Of a DNA stretch of 64,000 nt, positions 56,327-64,000 are shown piece after piece. This stretch comes from Plantactinospora sp. KBS50. GTDB taxonomy: Bacteria; Actinomycetota; Actinomycetes; Mycobacteriales; Micromonosporaceae. Every line of letters starts with the position of its first letter. The first letter of the stretch is position 1. The stretch is from assembly GCF_002285795.1 (NCBI RefSeq), contig NZ_CP022961.1:124001-188000 (forward strand). Direction: 5' to 3'. Both the position numbers and the translations under genes were made by a program. The notes beneath the pieces were generated by a model, which ran no database searches, was not told where the DNA came from, and saw only the letters and a list, made by a program, of their open reading frames with translations.

Positions 56327-56406
56327 GTTGCCGGCGGCGCGACAGAGTTGCCGGCGGCGCGACACAGTCGCCGGCGGCGCGGCACCGTTGCCGGCGGCGC
56401 GGCGGG
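56327..56406. repeat. 20-bp tandem repeat, four copies, between purA and purD
   Basis: Units begin at 56327, 56347, 56367 and 56387; each contains GTYGCCGGCGGCGCGRCAC-like sequence with one to three substitutions. The core GCCGGCGGCGC is self-complementary in part. It lies from 30 nt past the purA stop to 44 nt before the purD start. Confidence 0.85.
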
Positions 56407-56449
56407 TGGGCAGTCGGTGCGGCGCTCCGCTGATCCGTAGGATGCGGTG

Positions 56450-57697
56450 GTGCGCGTACTTCTTCTCGGTGGGGGTGGGCGCGAGCACGCGCTGGCCCTG
56501 GGCCTGGCCGCCGACCCGGCCGTCGACCAGCTGATCGTTGCCCCCGGCAACCCCGGCATCGCCGCCGTCGCGCGGCTGCGGGAGGTGTCGCCCACCGACC
56601 CGCAGGCGGTGGCCGCGCTCGCCGTGGAGAGCGCCGCCGACCTCGTGGTGGTCGGTCCGGAGGCGCCGCTGGTGGCCGGCGTGGCGGACGCGGTACGCGC
56701 CAAGGGCATCGCGGTGTTCGGCCCGTCCAGCGCCGCCGCCGCGATCGAGGGGTCGAAGGCGTTCGCCAAGGAGATCATGACGGCGGCCGGGGTTCCCACC
56801 GCGCGGGCACGGGCCTGCGAGGACGCCGCAGAGGTGTCCGCCGCGCTGGACGAGTTCGGCGCGCCGTACGTGGTCAAGAACGACGGGCTGGCCGCCGGCA
56901 AGGGCGTGGTGGTGACCGTCGACCGGTCGGTCGCGCAGCGGCACGCGGCCGAGTGCGGGCGGGTGGTCATCGAGGAGTACCTGGACGGCCCGGAGGTCTC
57001 ACTCTTCGTGGTGACCGACGGCGAGGCGGCCGTACCGCTGCTGCCGGCCCAGGACTTCAAGCGGATCGGCGACGGCGACGCCGGCCCGAACACCGGCGGC
57101 ATGGGGGCGTACGCGCCGCTGCCCTGGGCGCCGCCCGGGCTGGTCGACGAGGTGATGCGGGTGGTGGCGTACCCGACGCTGGCGCGGTTGCGCGACCGGG
57201 GCACGCCGTTCGTCGGCCTGCTGTACATCGGCCTGGCGCTCACCGCCGCGGGGCCGAAGGTGATCGAGTTCAACGCCCGGTTCGGCGACCCGGAGACCCA
57301 GGCCGTGCTCGCGTTGCTGGAGACGCCGCTGGCCGGCCTGTTGCACGCGGCGGCCACCGGCACGCTGGCCGCGCACCCGCCGCTGCGCTGGCGGTCCGGA
57401 TCGGCGGTCACGGTGGTCGTCGCCGCGGCCGGCTATCCCGGTACGCCCCGCACCGGCGACCCGATCGACGGCGCGGACCGGCCCGGGGTGACGCACGCCG
57501 GCACGGCCCGGTCCGCGGACGGCGCACTGGTCTCGGCCGGCGGCCGGGTGCTCGGCTGCACGGCCACCGCCCCCGATCTGGTGGCCGCCCGGGAGGCGGC
57601 GTACGCGCTGGTGGACGGCGTCGGCCTGGCCGGTGCCCAGTATCGGCGGGACATCGCGCTGGTCGCCGCCGAGTCCCGGATGTCGCTGCCAACTTGA
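56450..57697 (+). CDS. purD: Phosphoribosylamine-glycine ligase (GAR synthetase)
   Basis: The protein of about 415 residues is an ATP-grasp ligase forming GAR in purine synthesis. Visible elements: [19 protein letters not shown], the ATP-grasp lysine region [28 protein letters not shown], and [19 protein letters not shown]. It is full length. GTG 56450 (VRVLLL) is favoured because TAGGAT (56438-56443) lies 6 nt upstream with no ribosome site; GTG 56447 would add one residue. purA and purD share direction, 150 bp apart. Confidence 0.95.
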   Translation: MRVLLLGGGGREHALALGLAADPAVDQLIVAPGNPGIAAVARLREVSPTDPQAVAALAVESAADLVVVGPEAPLVAGVADAVRAKGIAVFGPSSAAAAIEGSKAFAKEIMTAAGVPTARARACEDAAEVSAALDEFGAPYVVKNDGLAAGKGVVVTVDRSVAQRHAAECGRVVIEEYLDGPEVSLFVVTDGEAAVPLLPAQDFKRIGDGDAGPNTGGMGAYAPLPWAPPGLVDEVMRVVAYPTLARLRDRGTPFVGLLYIGLALTAAGPKVIEFNARFGDPETQAVLALLETPLAGLLHAAATGTLAAHPPLRWRSGSAVTVVVAAAGYPGTPRTGDPIDGADRPGVTHAGTARSADGALVSAGGRVLGCTATAPDLVAAREAAYALVDGVGLAGAQYRRDIALVAAESRMSLPT

Positions 57698-57773
57698 CCT
57701 TGCATGCCACCATCGCATTGACGACCGGTCCGGCCGGTCGGTCGGATCGGCGAGCGGTGGGAGGGGGTCGGCG

Positions 57774-58487
57774 ATGGGCGGGTTCCTCGGGGCCGTTCTG
57801 GAGTTCCCGACCGTCCTGTTCACGTTCCTCCTGGTCGTCGTGGTCGGCTACTGGCTGCTGGTGCTGACCGGCGTCCTCGACCTGGGCGACGACGGCGCCG
57901 ACGCGAGCACGGGCGCCGACGCGGGCGTCGACCCGGGAGCGGGCGTCGACCCGGGCACGGCCGGAGAGCCGGGCGCGCCCGGCGGCGGCAACCCCCTGGG
58001 CGGGGCGCTGGCCGCGGTCGGTCTGGGCGGTGCGCCGGCCGGCGTGGTGCTGTCGCTGCTCATCGCCCTCGCCTGGTTCGGCTGCCTGGCCATCGACGTA
58101 CCGCTGGACCGGGCCGGGTTCGGCCCGGCCGCGCGGTTCGGACTGGGCCTGGTCGTGCTGCTGCTCGCGCTCGCCGCGGCCTGGCTGGTCTGCCGGGCGG
58201 TCGTGGTGCCGCTGCGCCGGCTGTTCCCGGCGTCCTCGCCGGACCGCCGGGCCGCGTTCGTCGGTCGGCTCTGTGTGATCCGCACCGGTCGGGTGACCGC
58301 CGACTTCGGGCAGGCCGAGGTGACCGCGGCCGACGGCTCGACCGCCGTCGTGCAGGTCCGACAACCCGGCGCCGAGCCGCTCTCCGCGGGCAGCGTGGCG
58401 CTGATCTACGACTATGCCGAGGCGGGCGAGTACTTCCTGGTGATGCCCGCCGACCCGCTCATCGATCCATCCCGTTCCGCGCGGTGA
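57774..58487 (+). CDS. OB-fold membrane protein, YqiJ/NfeD-like
   Basis: The 237-residue protein starts at ATG 57774 after GAGGGGG. It has a first helix (FPTVLFTFLLVVVVGYWLLVLTGVLD), a disordered Asp/Ala/Gly linker (about 40-80), further helices (GVVLSLLIALAWFGCLAID ... FGLGLVVLLLALAAAWLVC), and a beta-rich OB-like C-terminal domain (AAFVGRLCVIRTGRVTADFGQAEVTAADG). In many bacteria such proteins precede flotillin and help it form membrane microdomains. This gene lies 134 bp before the flotillin gene. Confidence 0.83.
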   Translation: MGGFLGAVLEFPTVLFTFLLVVVVGYWLLVLTGVLDLGDDGADASTGADAGVDPGAGVDPGTAGEPGAPGGGNPLGGALAAVGLGGAPAGVVLSLLIALAWFGCLAIDVPLDRAGFGPAARFGLGLVVLLLALAAAWLVCRAVVVPLRRLFPASSPDRRAAFVGRLCVIRTGRVTADFGQAEVTAADGSTAVVQVRQPGAEPLSAGSVALIYDYAEAGEYFLVMPADPLIDPSRSAR

Positions 58488-58621
58488 CCGCGACGTAGCC
58501 CCTCACCGGCGCGTGGCGGCCTCCGGACCGCGTCACACCCCACCCGATCTTCTCCGGCTTCGCGCCGCCCACCACCCTGAAGGGAGGAGCGCGCGGGCTC
58601 CGCGCCCGCCGCGCCACCACC

Positions 58622-60649
58622 ATGGATGTCATCACCACCGGCCTGGGCATCCTGCTGGCCGTCGTACTGCTGATCCTGATCTGTCTGGCCATCATGGTCG
58701 GCCGCCTGTTCCGCAAGGTGGAACAGGGCAAGGCGCTGATCGTGTCCAAGGTGCGGCGGGTCGACGTCACGTTCACCGGCGCCGTCGTGCTGCCCGTGCT
58801 GCACAAGGCCGAGGTGATGGACATCTCGGTGAAGACCATCGAGATCGCCCGGACCGGCCAGGAGGGCCTGATCTGCCGGGACAACATCCGGGCGGACATC
58901 CGGATCACGTTCTTCGTCCGGGTCAACAAGACCGTCGAGGACGTGATCAAGGTGGCCCAGGCGATCGGCACCGCCCGGGCCAGCGACCAGGGGACGCTTC
59001 AGGAACTGTTCAACGCCAAGTTCTCCGAGGCGCTCAAGACGGTCGGCAAGCAGCTCGACTTCGTCGACCTCTACACCAAGCGCGACGAGTTCCGGGACCA
59101 GATCATCCGGGTCATCGGCACCGACCTCAACGGCTACAGCCTGGAGGACGCGGCGATCGACTTCCTGGAGCAGACCCCGATGTCCCGGCTCGACCCGGGC
59201 AACATCCTCGACGCCCAGGGCATCCGGAAGATCACCGAGCTGACCTCGCTGGAGCACGTCCGCACCAACGAGTACCAGCGCAACGAGCAGAAGGAGATCA
59301 CCCGGCAGAACGTCGACGCCCGGGAGGCGATCCTGGAGCTTGAGCGCCGGCAGTCCGACGCCGAGGCCAAGCAGCACCGCGAGATCGAGACCGTGCGCGC
59401 CCGGGAGGAGGCCGAGATCACCCGGGTACGCGCCGAGGAGCGGCTGCGGGCCGAGGCGGCGCACATCCGTACGAACGAGCAACTGGGGATCCAGAACGAG
59501 AACCGCGCCCGGGAGATCGCGGTCGCCGAGAAGAACCGCGAGCGGGTCATCGCCATCGAGGCGGAGCGGATCGAGAAGGACCGCATGCTTGAGGTGATCA
59601 GCCGGCAGCGGGAGACCGAACTGTCCACCATCGCCAAGGACAAGGAGGTCGAGGCGGAGCGGCGGGCGATCGCCGAGGTGATCCGGGAGCGCATCGCCGT
59701 GGAGAAGACCGTCGCCGAGCAGGAGGAGAGCATCAAGCGGCTGCGGGTCGTCGAGGAGGCCGAGCGGACCCGGCAGGCGGTGGTGATCCAGGCCGAGGCG
59801 GAGGCGCAGGAGCACCTGGTCAAGGACATCAAGGCGGCCGAGGCGGCGGAGGCGGCGGCGCGGCACAAGGCACGCGAGGAGCTGACTCTGGCCGAGGCCC
59901 GGCAGCAGGCGGCCGAACTGGACGCCCGCGCCAAGATCCGGCTGGCCGAGGGCCTGCAGGCCGAGGCGGCGGCGGCCGGGCTCGCCGAGGTGCAGGTCCA
60001 GGAGCGCAGCGCCGAGGCGATCGAGCGGGTCGGCCGGGCGGAGGCGACCGTGGACCGGGAGCGTGCGTTGGTCACGGCCGAGGCGGTACGCGAGAAGCTG
60101 AAGGGCGAGGCGGAGGGCCTCACCGAGAAGGCGGCCGCGATGGCGGCGCTGGACGACGCCACCCGGGAGCACGAGGAGTACCGGCTGCGGCTGGAGATGG
60201 AGAAGGAGATCCGGCTCGCCGGCATCGACGTGCAGCGCCAGGTGGCCGAGGCGCAGGCCAGCGTGGTCTCCGCCGGCCTGGCCAAGGCCAACATCGACAT
60301 CGTGGGCGGCGACAGCGTGTTCTTCGACAAGCTGCTCGGCTCGATCAGCCTGGGCAAGAGCGTGGACGGGTTCCTCAACCACTCGGACACCGCGCGGTCG
60401 CTCGCCGGGCCGTGGTTGGACGGCCGCAGGTCGTTCACCGACGACCTGACCGGGATCCTCGGCTCGTTCAACAGCGCCGACGTGCAGAACCTGACGCTGT
60501 CGGCGTTCCTGCTCCAGCAGATCAAGGCCGGCGGTGCCGAGGCCGGCAAGCTCCGCGAGCTGCTCGACGCGGCTCGGCGGCTCGGCGTGGCGGACGCGCC
60601 GATGGCCGCGCTGACCGGCGCGGCCCGGCCGGCGACGGCGGGAAGCTGA
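58622..60649 (+). CDS. Flotillin (SPFH/band-7, YqiK-like)
   Basis: The 675-residue protein has an N-terminal membrane helix (GLGILLAVVLLILICLAIMVG), an SPFH domain (about 35-200, VTFTGAVVLPVLHKAEVMDISVKTIEI ... DLNGYSLEDAAIDFLEQ), and about 400 residues of coiled coil with EAEAEAQ/EAE repeats (ERAEAEAQ-like heptads). The C-terminal part (SVFFDKLLGSISLGKSVDGFLNHS) is the YqiK-specific end. Flotillins scaffold lipid-raft-like membrane domains. ATG 58622 follows AGGGAGG. The ATPase gene starts 4 nt after its stop. Confidence 0.93.
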   Translation: MDVITTGLGILLAVVLLILICLAIMVGRLFRKVEQGKALIVSKVRRVDVTFTGAVVLPVLHKAEVMDISVKTIEIARTGQEGLICRDNIRADIRITFFVRVNKTVEDVIKVAQAIGTARASDQGTLQELFNAKFSEALKTVGKQLDFVDLYTKRDEFRDQIIRVIGTDLNGYSLEDAAIDFLEQTPMSRLDPGNILDAQGIRKITELTSLEHVRTNEYQRNEQKEITRQNVDAREAILELERRQSDAEAKQHREIETVRAREEAEITRVRAEERLRAEAAHIRTNEQLGIQNENRAREIAVAEKNRERVIAIEAERIEKDRMLEVISRQRETELSTIAKDKEVEAERRAIAEVIRERIAVEKTVAEQEESIKRLRVVEEAERTRQAVVIQAEAEAQEHLVKDIKAAEAAEAAARHKAREELTLAEARQQAAELDARAKIRLAEGLQAEAAAAGLAEVQVQERSAEAIERVGRAEATVDRERALVTAEAVREKLKGEAEGLTEKAAAMAALDDATREHEEYRLRLEMEKEIRLAGIDVQRQVAEAQASVVSAGLAKANIDIVGGDSVFFDKLLGSISLGKSVDGFLNHSDTARSLAGPWLDGRRSFTDDLTGILGSFNSADVQNLTLSAFLLQQIKAGGAEAGKLRELLDAARRLGVADAPMAALTGAARPATAGS

Positions 60650-60653
60650 GCCG

Positions 60654-63600
60654 GTGACGGATCCGAGGATGCCCGCTCCGGCGACGTCCGCCGGGGCGGG
60701 CGCGGACGGGGAAGCCACGGCGGCGGTCGGGGCGGGCGGTGCCGGCCTGGGCGGTGCCGCCCGGGCCGGTGCCGGCCAGCCGGGTGCCGAGTCGGGTGCC
60801 GCCGGCCCGACCGGCTACGACGCCGGCAGCTACGAGGTGCTGCGTACCCGGCTGGCGGACCGGGCCGCCGAGCTGGCCCGGCGCGCGGAGCGGTTGAACG
60901 TCGAGCGGACCGCGGTGTTCGGCGGCACCGAGCTGCGCCTGCTGGGCACCGAACGGATCCGGACCCGGCACAACTGCGTGCCCCGGGACATCGTGCCGGT
61001 GGGCGGGCTGATGCTCTTCGGCTACAACGTCTTCATCGGGCTGAAGCCGGAGACCGAGGTCGACGACGTCTTCTCGCTGCACCGCTTCGTCCGCCAGCCG
61101 GCCGGGACCGGGCCGGCCGGGACCGGGCCGGCCGGGACCGAGCCGGTCGGGACCGGGCCGGTCGGGACCGAGCCGGTCGGGACCGGGCCCGCCGGCGAGG
61201 CCGGCGGCCCGGCCGGGACGTTCCGGTTCGAGGACGTACCCGCCGAGGAACTGCCCGGGCTGCTGCGCGACCCGGGGTTCGAACGCGACTTCGCGGAGCT
61301 GTACCGCTACTACCGGCAGACCCGGCTGTTGCAGCTGCGCCGGCTCGACGGCCGGCTGCTCGCGGTCTTCCAGACCGGCGAGCGGACCGACGACATCCGG
61401 GTGCTGCGCTGGAGCATCGGCGCCGACGGCGTACCGCGGTACCGGGACAACCGGGGCGAGCGCGAGCACAGCTTCCCGCCCTCGCACGACTTCGAGTGGA
61501 TCGCCACCACCCGGGACGACCACGTACCGGGCCGGCACCCGCACGTGTCCATCCGGGGCCGGGTCTTCGTCGAAACCGTCGGCGGCACCCTCACGGTGAA
61601 GGTGGAGAACAACACCGAGTCCGGCGAGGGCATCTACAGCGAGCCGGTGGCCGAGCCGTTGCAGAGTCTCGCCGACGCCGACATCGAGTACGCGACGGTC
61701 GGCCCGCTGATCCTGCTGCGGCTGCGGCCGTACCGGGAGGACGCCTGGCGGCATCTGGTGTTCAACACGATCACCGGCGACGTGGTCCGGCTCGACGGCA
61801 TCGGGATGGCCTGCCAGCGGCTGCCGGAGGACCACGGGATCATCTTCCCGGGCGGCTACTACCTGTCCAGCGGGGTCAGCCGGACCTTCGACGCGGACAC
61901 CAGCGACCTGGAGTTCGAGCGGGTGATCCGGTCCGGCAACGGCGAGGACGTGCTGTACGTCTTCCACGCCCGCGCCGAGGGCCGGTCCCTGCTGCTGCCG
62001 TACAACATGATCCGCAAGGAGGTCAGCACGCCGATCGTCGGGCACGGCTACTCGCTGTTCCCCGACGGCACCCTGGTGGTGTTCCGGGCCACCTCGTCCG
62101 AGCCCACCCGGGTGCATCCGATGCAGGTCTGGCGTACGCCGTACCTGTCCGACGCGTACGCCGCGGCCCAGCCGGTCGGCGCCGGACCGCTGGAGCGGGT
62201 GGGCAACGCCGACCTGGTCCGCGGCATCTCGGACTGCCTCTCGGTGACCCGGCTGGTCGCCGAGACCACCCCGGCCACGGCCGTGTTCGAGGCGCTGATC
62301 GCCGCCTGCACCCGGATCTTCGACCACTACCACTGGCTCGCCGAGCCGGAACTGGGCAGCCTGGCCGAACCGCTGGCCGAGGTGCGCACCGCCGCCCAGC
62401 AGGTGCTCGACGAGTTCGAGGCGGTCGGGTCGTTGACCGCGCACGCGGCCGCACAGGTCGAGGTCGCGGCCGAGGAGATCGCCGCGCTGTCCCGCCGGGT
62501 CCGCGGCGCCGCGCCGCGCAGCGCCGACGACTGGGTACGCCAGCTCGCGGCGCTGCGCCAGGCGCAGGGCCGGCTGGTGACCCTGCGCGACCTGCGCCAC
62601 GTCGACCTGGCCCGGCTCGACGAACTCGCCGCCGGGCTGACCGAGGAGATCGACGGCGCCGGACGCCGGGCGGTGGAGTTCCTGAGCCGCGACGACGCCT
62701 TCGCCGGCTACCGGTCCGAGGTGGCGGCGCTGGCGGACCGGGCCGCCGGACTGAGCCGGACCGCCGAGGCCGGGCCGCTGCGCGACGCGCTGGCCGAGCA
62801 CACCGGCGGGTTGCAGGCGCTCACCGACGTGGTGGGCGCGCTGGACATCGCCGACGCCGCCGTCCGGACCGGGATCCTGGCCCGGGTCGCCGAGGTGCTG
62901 GGCGGGGTGAACCGGGCCCGGGCGGTGCTCGACGCCCGGCGCCGGGACCTGCTCGCGGCCGAGGGACGGGCCGGGTTCGCCGCCGAGTTCGCGCTGCTCG
63001 GCCAGGCCGTGACCGGTGCGCTCGCGGCGGCCGACACCGCGCAGCGGTGCGACGAACAACTCGGCCGGCTGCTGCTGCGGGTGGAGGACCTGGAGTCGCG
63101 GTTCGGCGAGTTCGACGACTTCCTCGCCGAACTGGCCAACCGGCGTACCGAGATCTACGAGGCGTTCTCGGCCCGCAAGCAGGCGCTGCTGGACGAGCGG
63201 TCCCGGCGGGCCGACCGGATCGTCTCCTCGGCCGAGCGGATCCTCGGCACGGTGCACCGCCGGCTCGCCGGGCTGGGCTCGATCGACGAGGTGAACACCT
63301 ACTTCGCGGCCGACCCGATGATCGGCAAGCTGCGCTCGGTCGCCGCGGAACTGCGTACCCTCGACGACCCGGTCCGGGCCGCGGAGCTGGACGGGCGGCT
63401 GCGGGCCGCGCACCAGGAGGCCGGCCGGGCGTTGCGGGACCGGCTCGACCTGTACGCCGACGGCGGCGCGACGATCCGGCTGGGCCGGCACCGGTTCGCG
63501 GTGCACAGCCAGCCCGTCGACGTGACGCTGGTGCCGCACGACGGGCGGCTCATGGTGGCGGTGACCGGGACCGACTACCGGCGGCCGGTCCCGGCCGGTG

Positions 63601-64000
63601 CGCTGGACGGCGACCGGGAGTTCTGGGCCGAGTCGCTGGTCTCCGAGTCCGCCCGGGTGTACCGGGCGGAGTACCTGGCCAGCTCGATCCTGGCCGGCGC
63701 GGAGTCCGGCACGGCCGGACCCACCCTGGAGGCGCTGCACGCGGCGGCCGTCGACCCGGGCACGCTGCGCGAGCTGGTGCGCGGCATCGCGGAAACCCGG
63801 TACGACGAGGGGTACGAGCGGGGGGTGCACGACCACGACGCGGCGGCGCTGCTCGGCGCGCTGCTGCGGCTGTGCGCCGGCGCCGGACTGCTGCGCCACC
63901 GCCCGGCGGACCGGGCCGCGGCGCAGTTGTTCTGGCGGTACGGCGCCGGCGAGTCCGACCGGGCCGGCTGGGCGATGCGGGCCGCGTCGCTGGCCCGCGC
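60654..64000 (+). CDS. 'DNA repair ATPase' family protein, partial (3' end beyond window)
   Basis: GTG 60654 opens a frame of at least 1115 residues that continues past the right edge. A Gly/Ala-rich head leads to a beta-rich N-terminal domain (TAVFGGTELRLLGTERIRTRHNCVPRDIVPVGGLMLFGYNVF; HVSIRGRVFVETVGGTLTVKVENN), followed by a coiled-coil region (about 590-990, many ALARRVR/LAALRQAQ heptads) and NTYFAADPMIGKLRSVAAELR. No Walker motif is visible in this part; in annotated relatives an AAA ATPase lies near the C-terminus. Co-transcribed with the flotillin. The function, despite the name, is not established. Confidence 0.8.
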   Translation, partial: MTDPRMPAPATSAGAGADGEATAAVGAGGAGLGGAARAGAGQPGAESGAAGPTGYDAGSYEVLRTRLADRAAELARRAERLNVERTAVFGGTELRLLGTERIRTRHNCVPRDIVPVGGLMLFGYNVFIGLKPETEVDDVFSLHRFVRQPAGTGPAGTGPAGTEPVGTGPVGTEPVGTGPAGEAGGPAGTFRFEDVPAEELPGLLRDPGFERDFAELYRYYRQTRLLQLRRLDGRLLAVFQTGERTDDIRVLRWSIGADGVPRYRDNRGEREHSFPPSHDFEWIATTRDDHVPGRHPHVSIRGRVFVETVGGTLTVKVENNTESGEGIYSEPVAEPLQSLADADIEYATVGPLILLRLRPYREDAWRHLVFNTITGDVVRLDGIGMACQRLPEDHGIIFPGGYYLSSGVSRTFDADTSDLEFERVIRSGNGEDVLYVFHARAEGRSLLLPYNMIRKEVSTPIVGHGYSLFPDGTLVVFRATSSEPTRVHPMQVWRTPYLSDAYAAAQPVGAGPLERVGNADLVRGISDCLSVTRLVAETTPATAVFEALIAACTRIFDHYHWLAEPELGSLAEPLAEVRTAAQQVLDEFEAVGSLTAHAAAQVEVAAEEIAALSRRVRGAAPRSADDWVRQLAALRQAQGRLVTLRDLRHVDLARLDELAAGLTEEIDGAGRRAVEFLSRDDAFAGYRSEVAALADRAAGLSRTAEAGPLRDALAEHTGGLQALTDVVGALDIADAAVRTGILARVAEVLGGVNRARAVLDARRRDLLAAEGRAGFAAEFALLGQAVTGALAAADTAQRCDEQLGRLLLRVEDLESRFGEFDDFLAELANRRTEIYEAFSARKQALLDERSRRADRIVSSAERILGTVHRRLAGLGSIDEVNTYFAADPMIGKLRSVAAELRTLDDPVRAAELDGRLRAAHQEAGRALRDRLDLYADGGATIRLGRHRFAVHSQPVDVTLVPHDGRLMVAVTGTDYRRPVPAGALDGDREFWAESLVSESARVYRAEYLASSILAGAESGTAGPTLEALHAAAVDPGTLRELVRGIAETRYDEGYERGVHDHDAAALLGALLRLCAGAGLLRHRPADRAAAQLFWRYGAGESDRAGWAMRAASLAR
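61093..61190 (+). repeat. In-gene tandem repeats coding GPAGT/EPVGT
   Basis: Seven near-identical 15-bp units (CCGGCCGGGACCGGG-like) code alternating GPAGT and EPVGT in the giant ATPase gene, between two folded segments (residues about 148-180). This is probably a flexible hinge prone to length variation. Confidence 0.8.

Noticed and set aside
60522-63899. A 1125-codon open frame on the minus strand opposite the giant ATPase gene
   Set aside because: It is the antisense shadow of high-GC coding sequence: no motif, very high Gly/Val/Arg content, and the plus strand codes a coherent conserved protein.

Overview
The window is high-GC, gene-dense actinobacterial chromosome. The gene content (dnaK-grpE-dnaJ-hspR with HspR operators, separate HspR-controlled clpB, DUF3151, DUF6458, proline-rich LppU-like and ParA-like proteins, FadE5-type acyl-CoA dehydrogenase) fits Micromonosporaceae best; genus cannot be fixed from sequence reading alone. 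No rRNA, tRNA, CRISPR array, prophage or biosynthetic gene cluster was seen. The only mobile element is one ISL3-type insertion sequence at the left edge.

Layout. 0-4.9 kb: a partial ORF end, an intact IS with perfect 8-bp target duplication, then cutA, a phosphotransferase, a methyltransferase and an F420/flavin-type oxidoreductase. 5-14 kb: an RlpA-like wall protein, a SpoIIE-type phosphatase, a FadE5-like acyl-CoA dehydrogenase behind a large inverted-repeat operator, two DUF6458 paralogues around a SixA phosphatase, a hemolysin-III protein, pxpA and a thioredoxin/NHL protein. 14-24 kb: an LppU-like proline-rich membrane protein, a 45-residue protein, a 2-oxoacid dehydrogenase E1alpha-E1beta-E2 operon, and a repeat-rich secreted or membrane protein. 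24-35 kb: two translationally coupled dynamin-like GTPases, divergent from the dnaK-grpE-dnaJ-hspR operon, followed by a KhtTU-type K+/H+ antiporter pair. 35-42 kb: clpB behind a HspR box, then a six-gene run ending in DUF4178-DUF2617-DUF4247-DUF350 and a membrane-anchored spermidine-synthase-like enzyme. 42-57.7 kb: two proline-tailed membrane proteins, an SDR, pyrE, an ArsR regulator, a repeat-dense intergenic stretch, DedA, a YvlD/holin-like protein, fbaA, a LOG protein, DUF3151, a ParA-like ATPase with a long disordered N-terminus, and the purine genes purA and purD. 57.7-64 kb: an operon of an OB-fold (YqiJ/NfeD-like) membrane protein, a flotillin and a giant 'DNA repair ATPase' that runs off the window.

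How it fits together. Heat shock is concentrated here: HspR is encoded in the dnaK operon and its operators (CTTGAGT-N7-ACTCAAG type) sit before both dnaK (two copies) and clpB. Two neighbourhoods look like poorly characterised membrane or stress systems: the DUF4178/DUF2617/DUF4247/DUF350/aminopropyltransferase operon (38.2-41.9 kb) and the OB-fold/flotillin/ATPase operon (57.8-64 kb).

Sequence quality. Four genes each carry a single missing base in a C or G run (about 15.29, 41.60, 43.87 and 44.35 kb). All four are deletions and all four are repaired by one base, so residual sequencing error is more likely than real gene decay. A dozen genes lack a Shine-Dalgarno and have a TANNNT- or CAGGAT-like box 6-8 nt before the start codon, which suggests leaderless transcripts.
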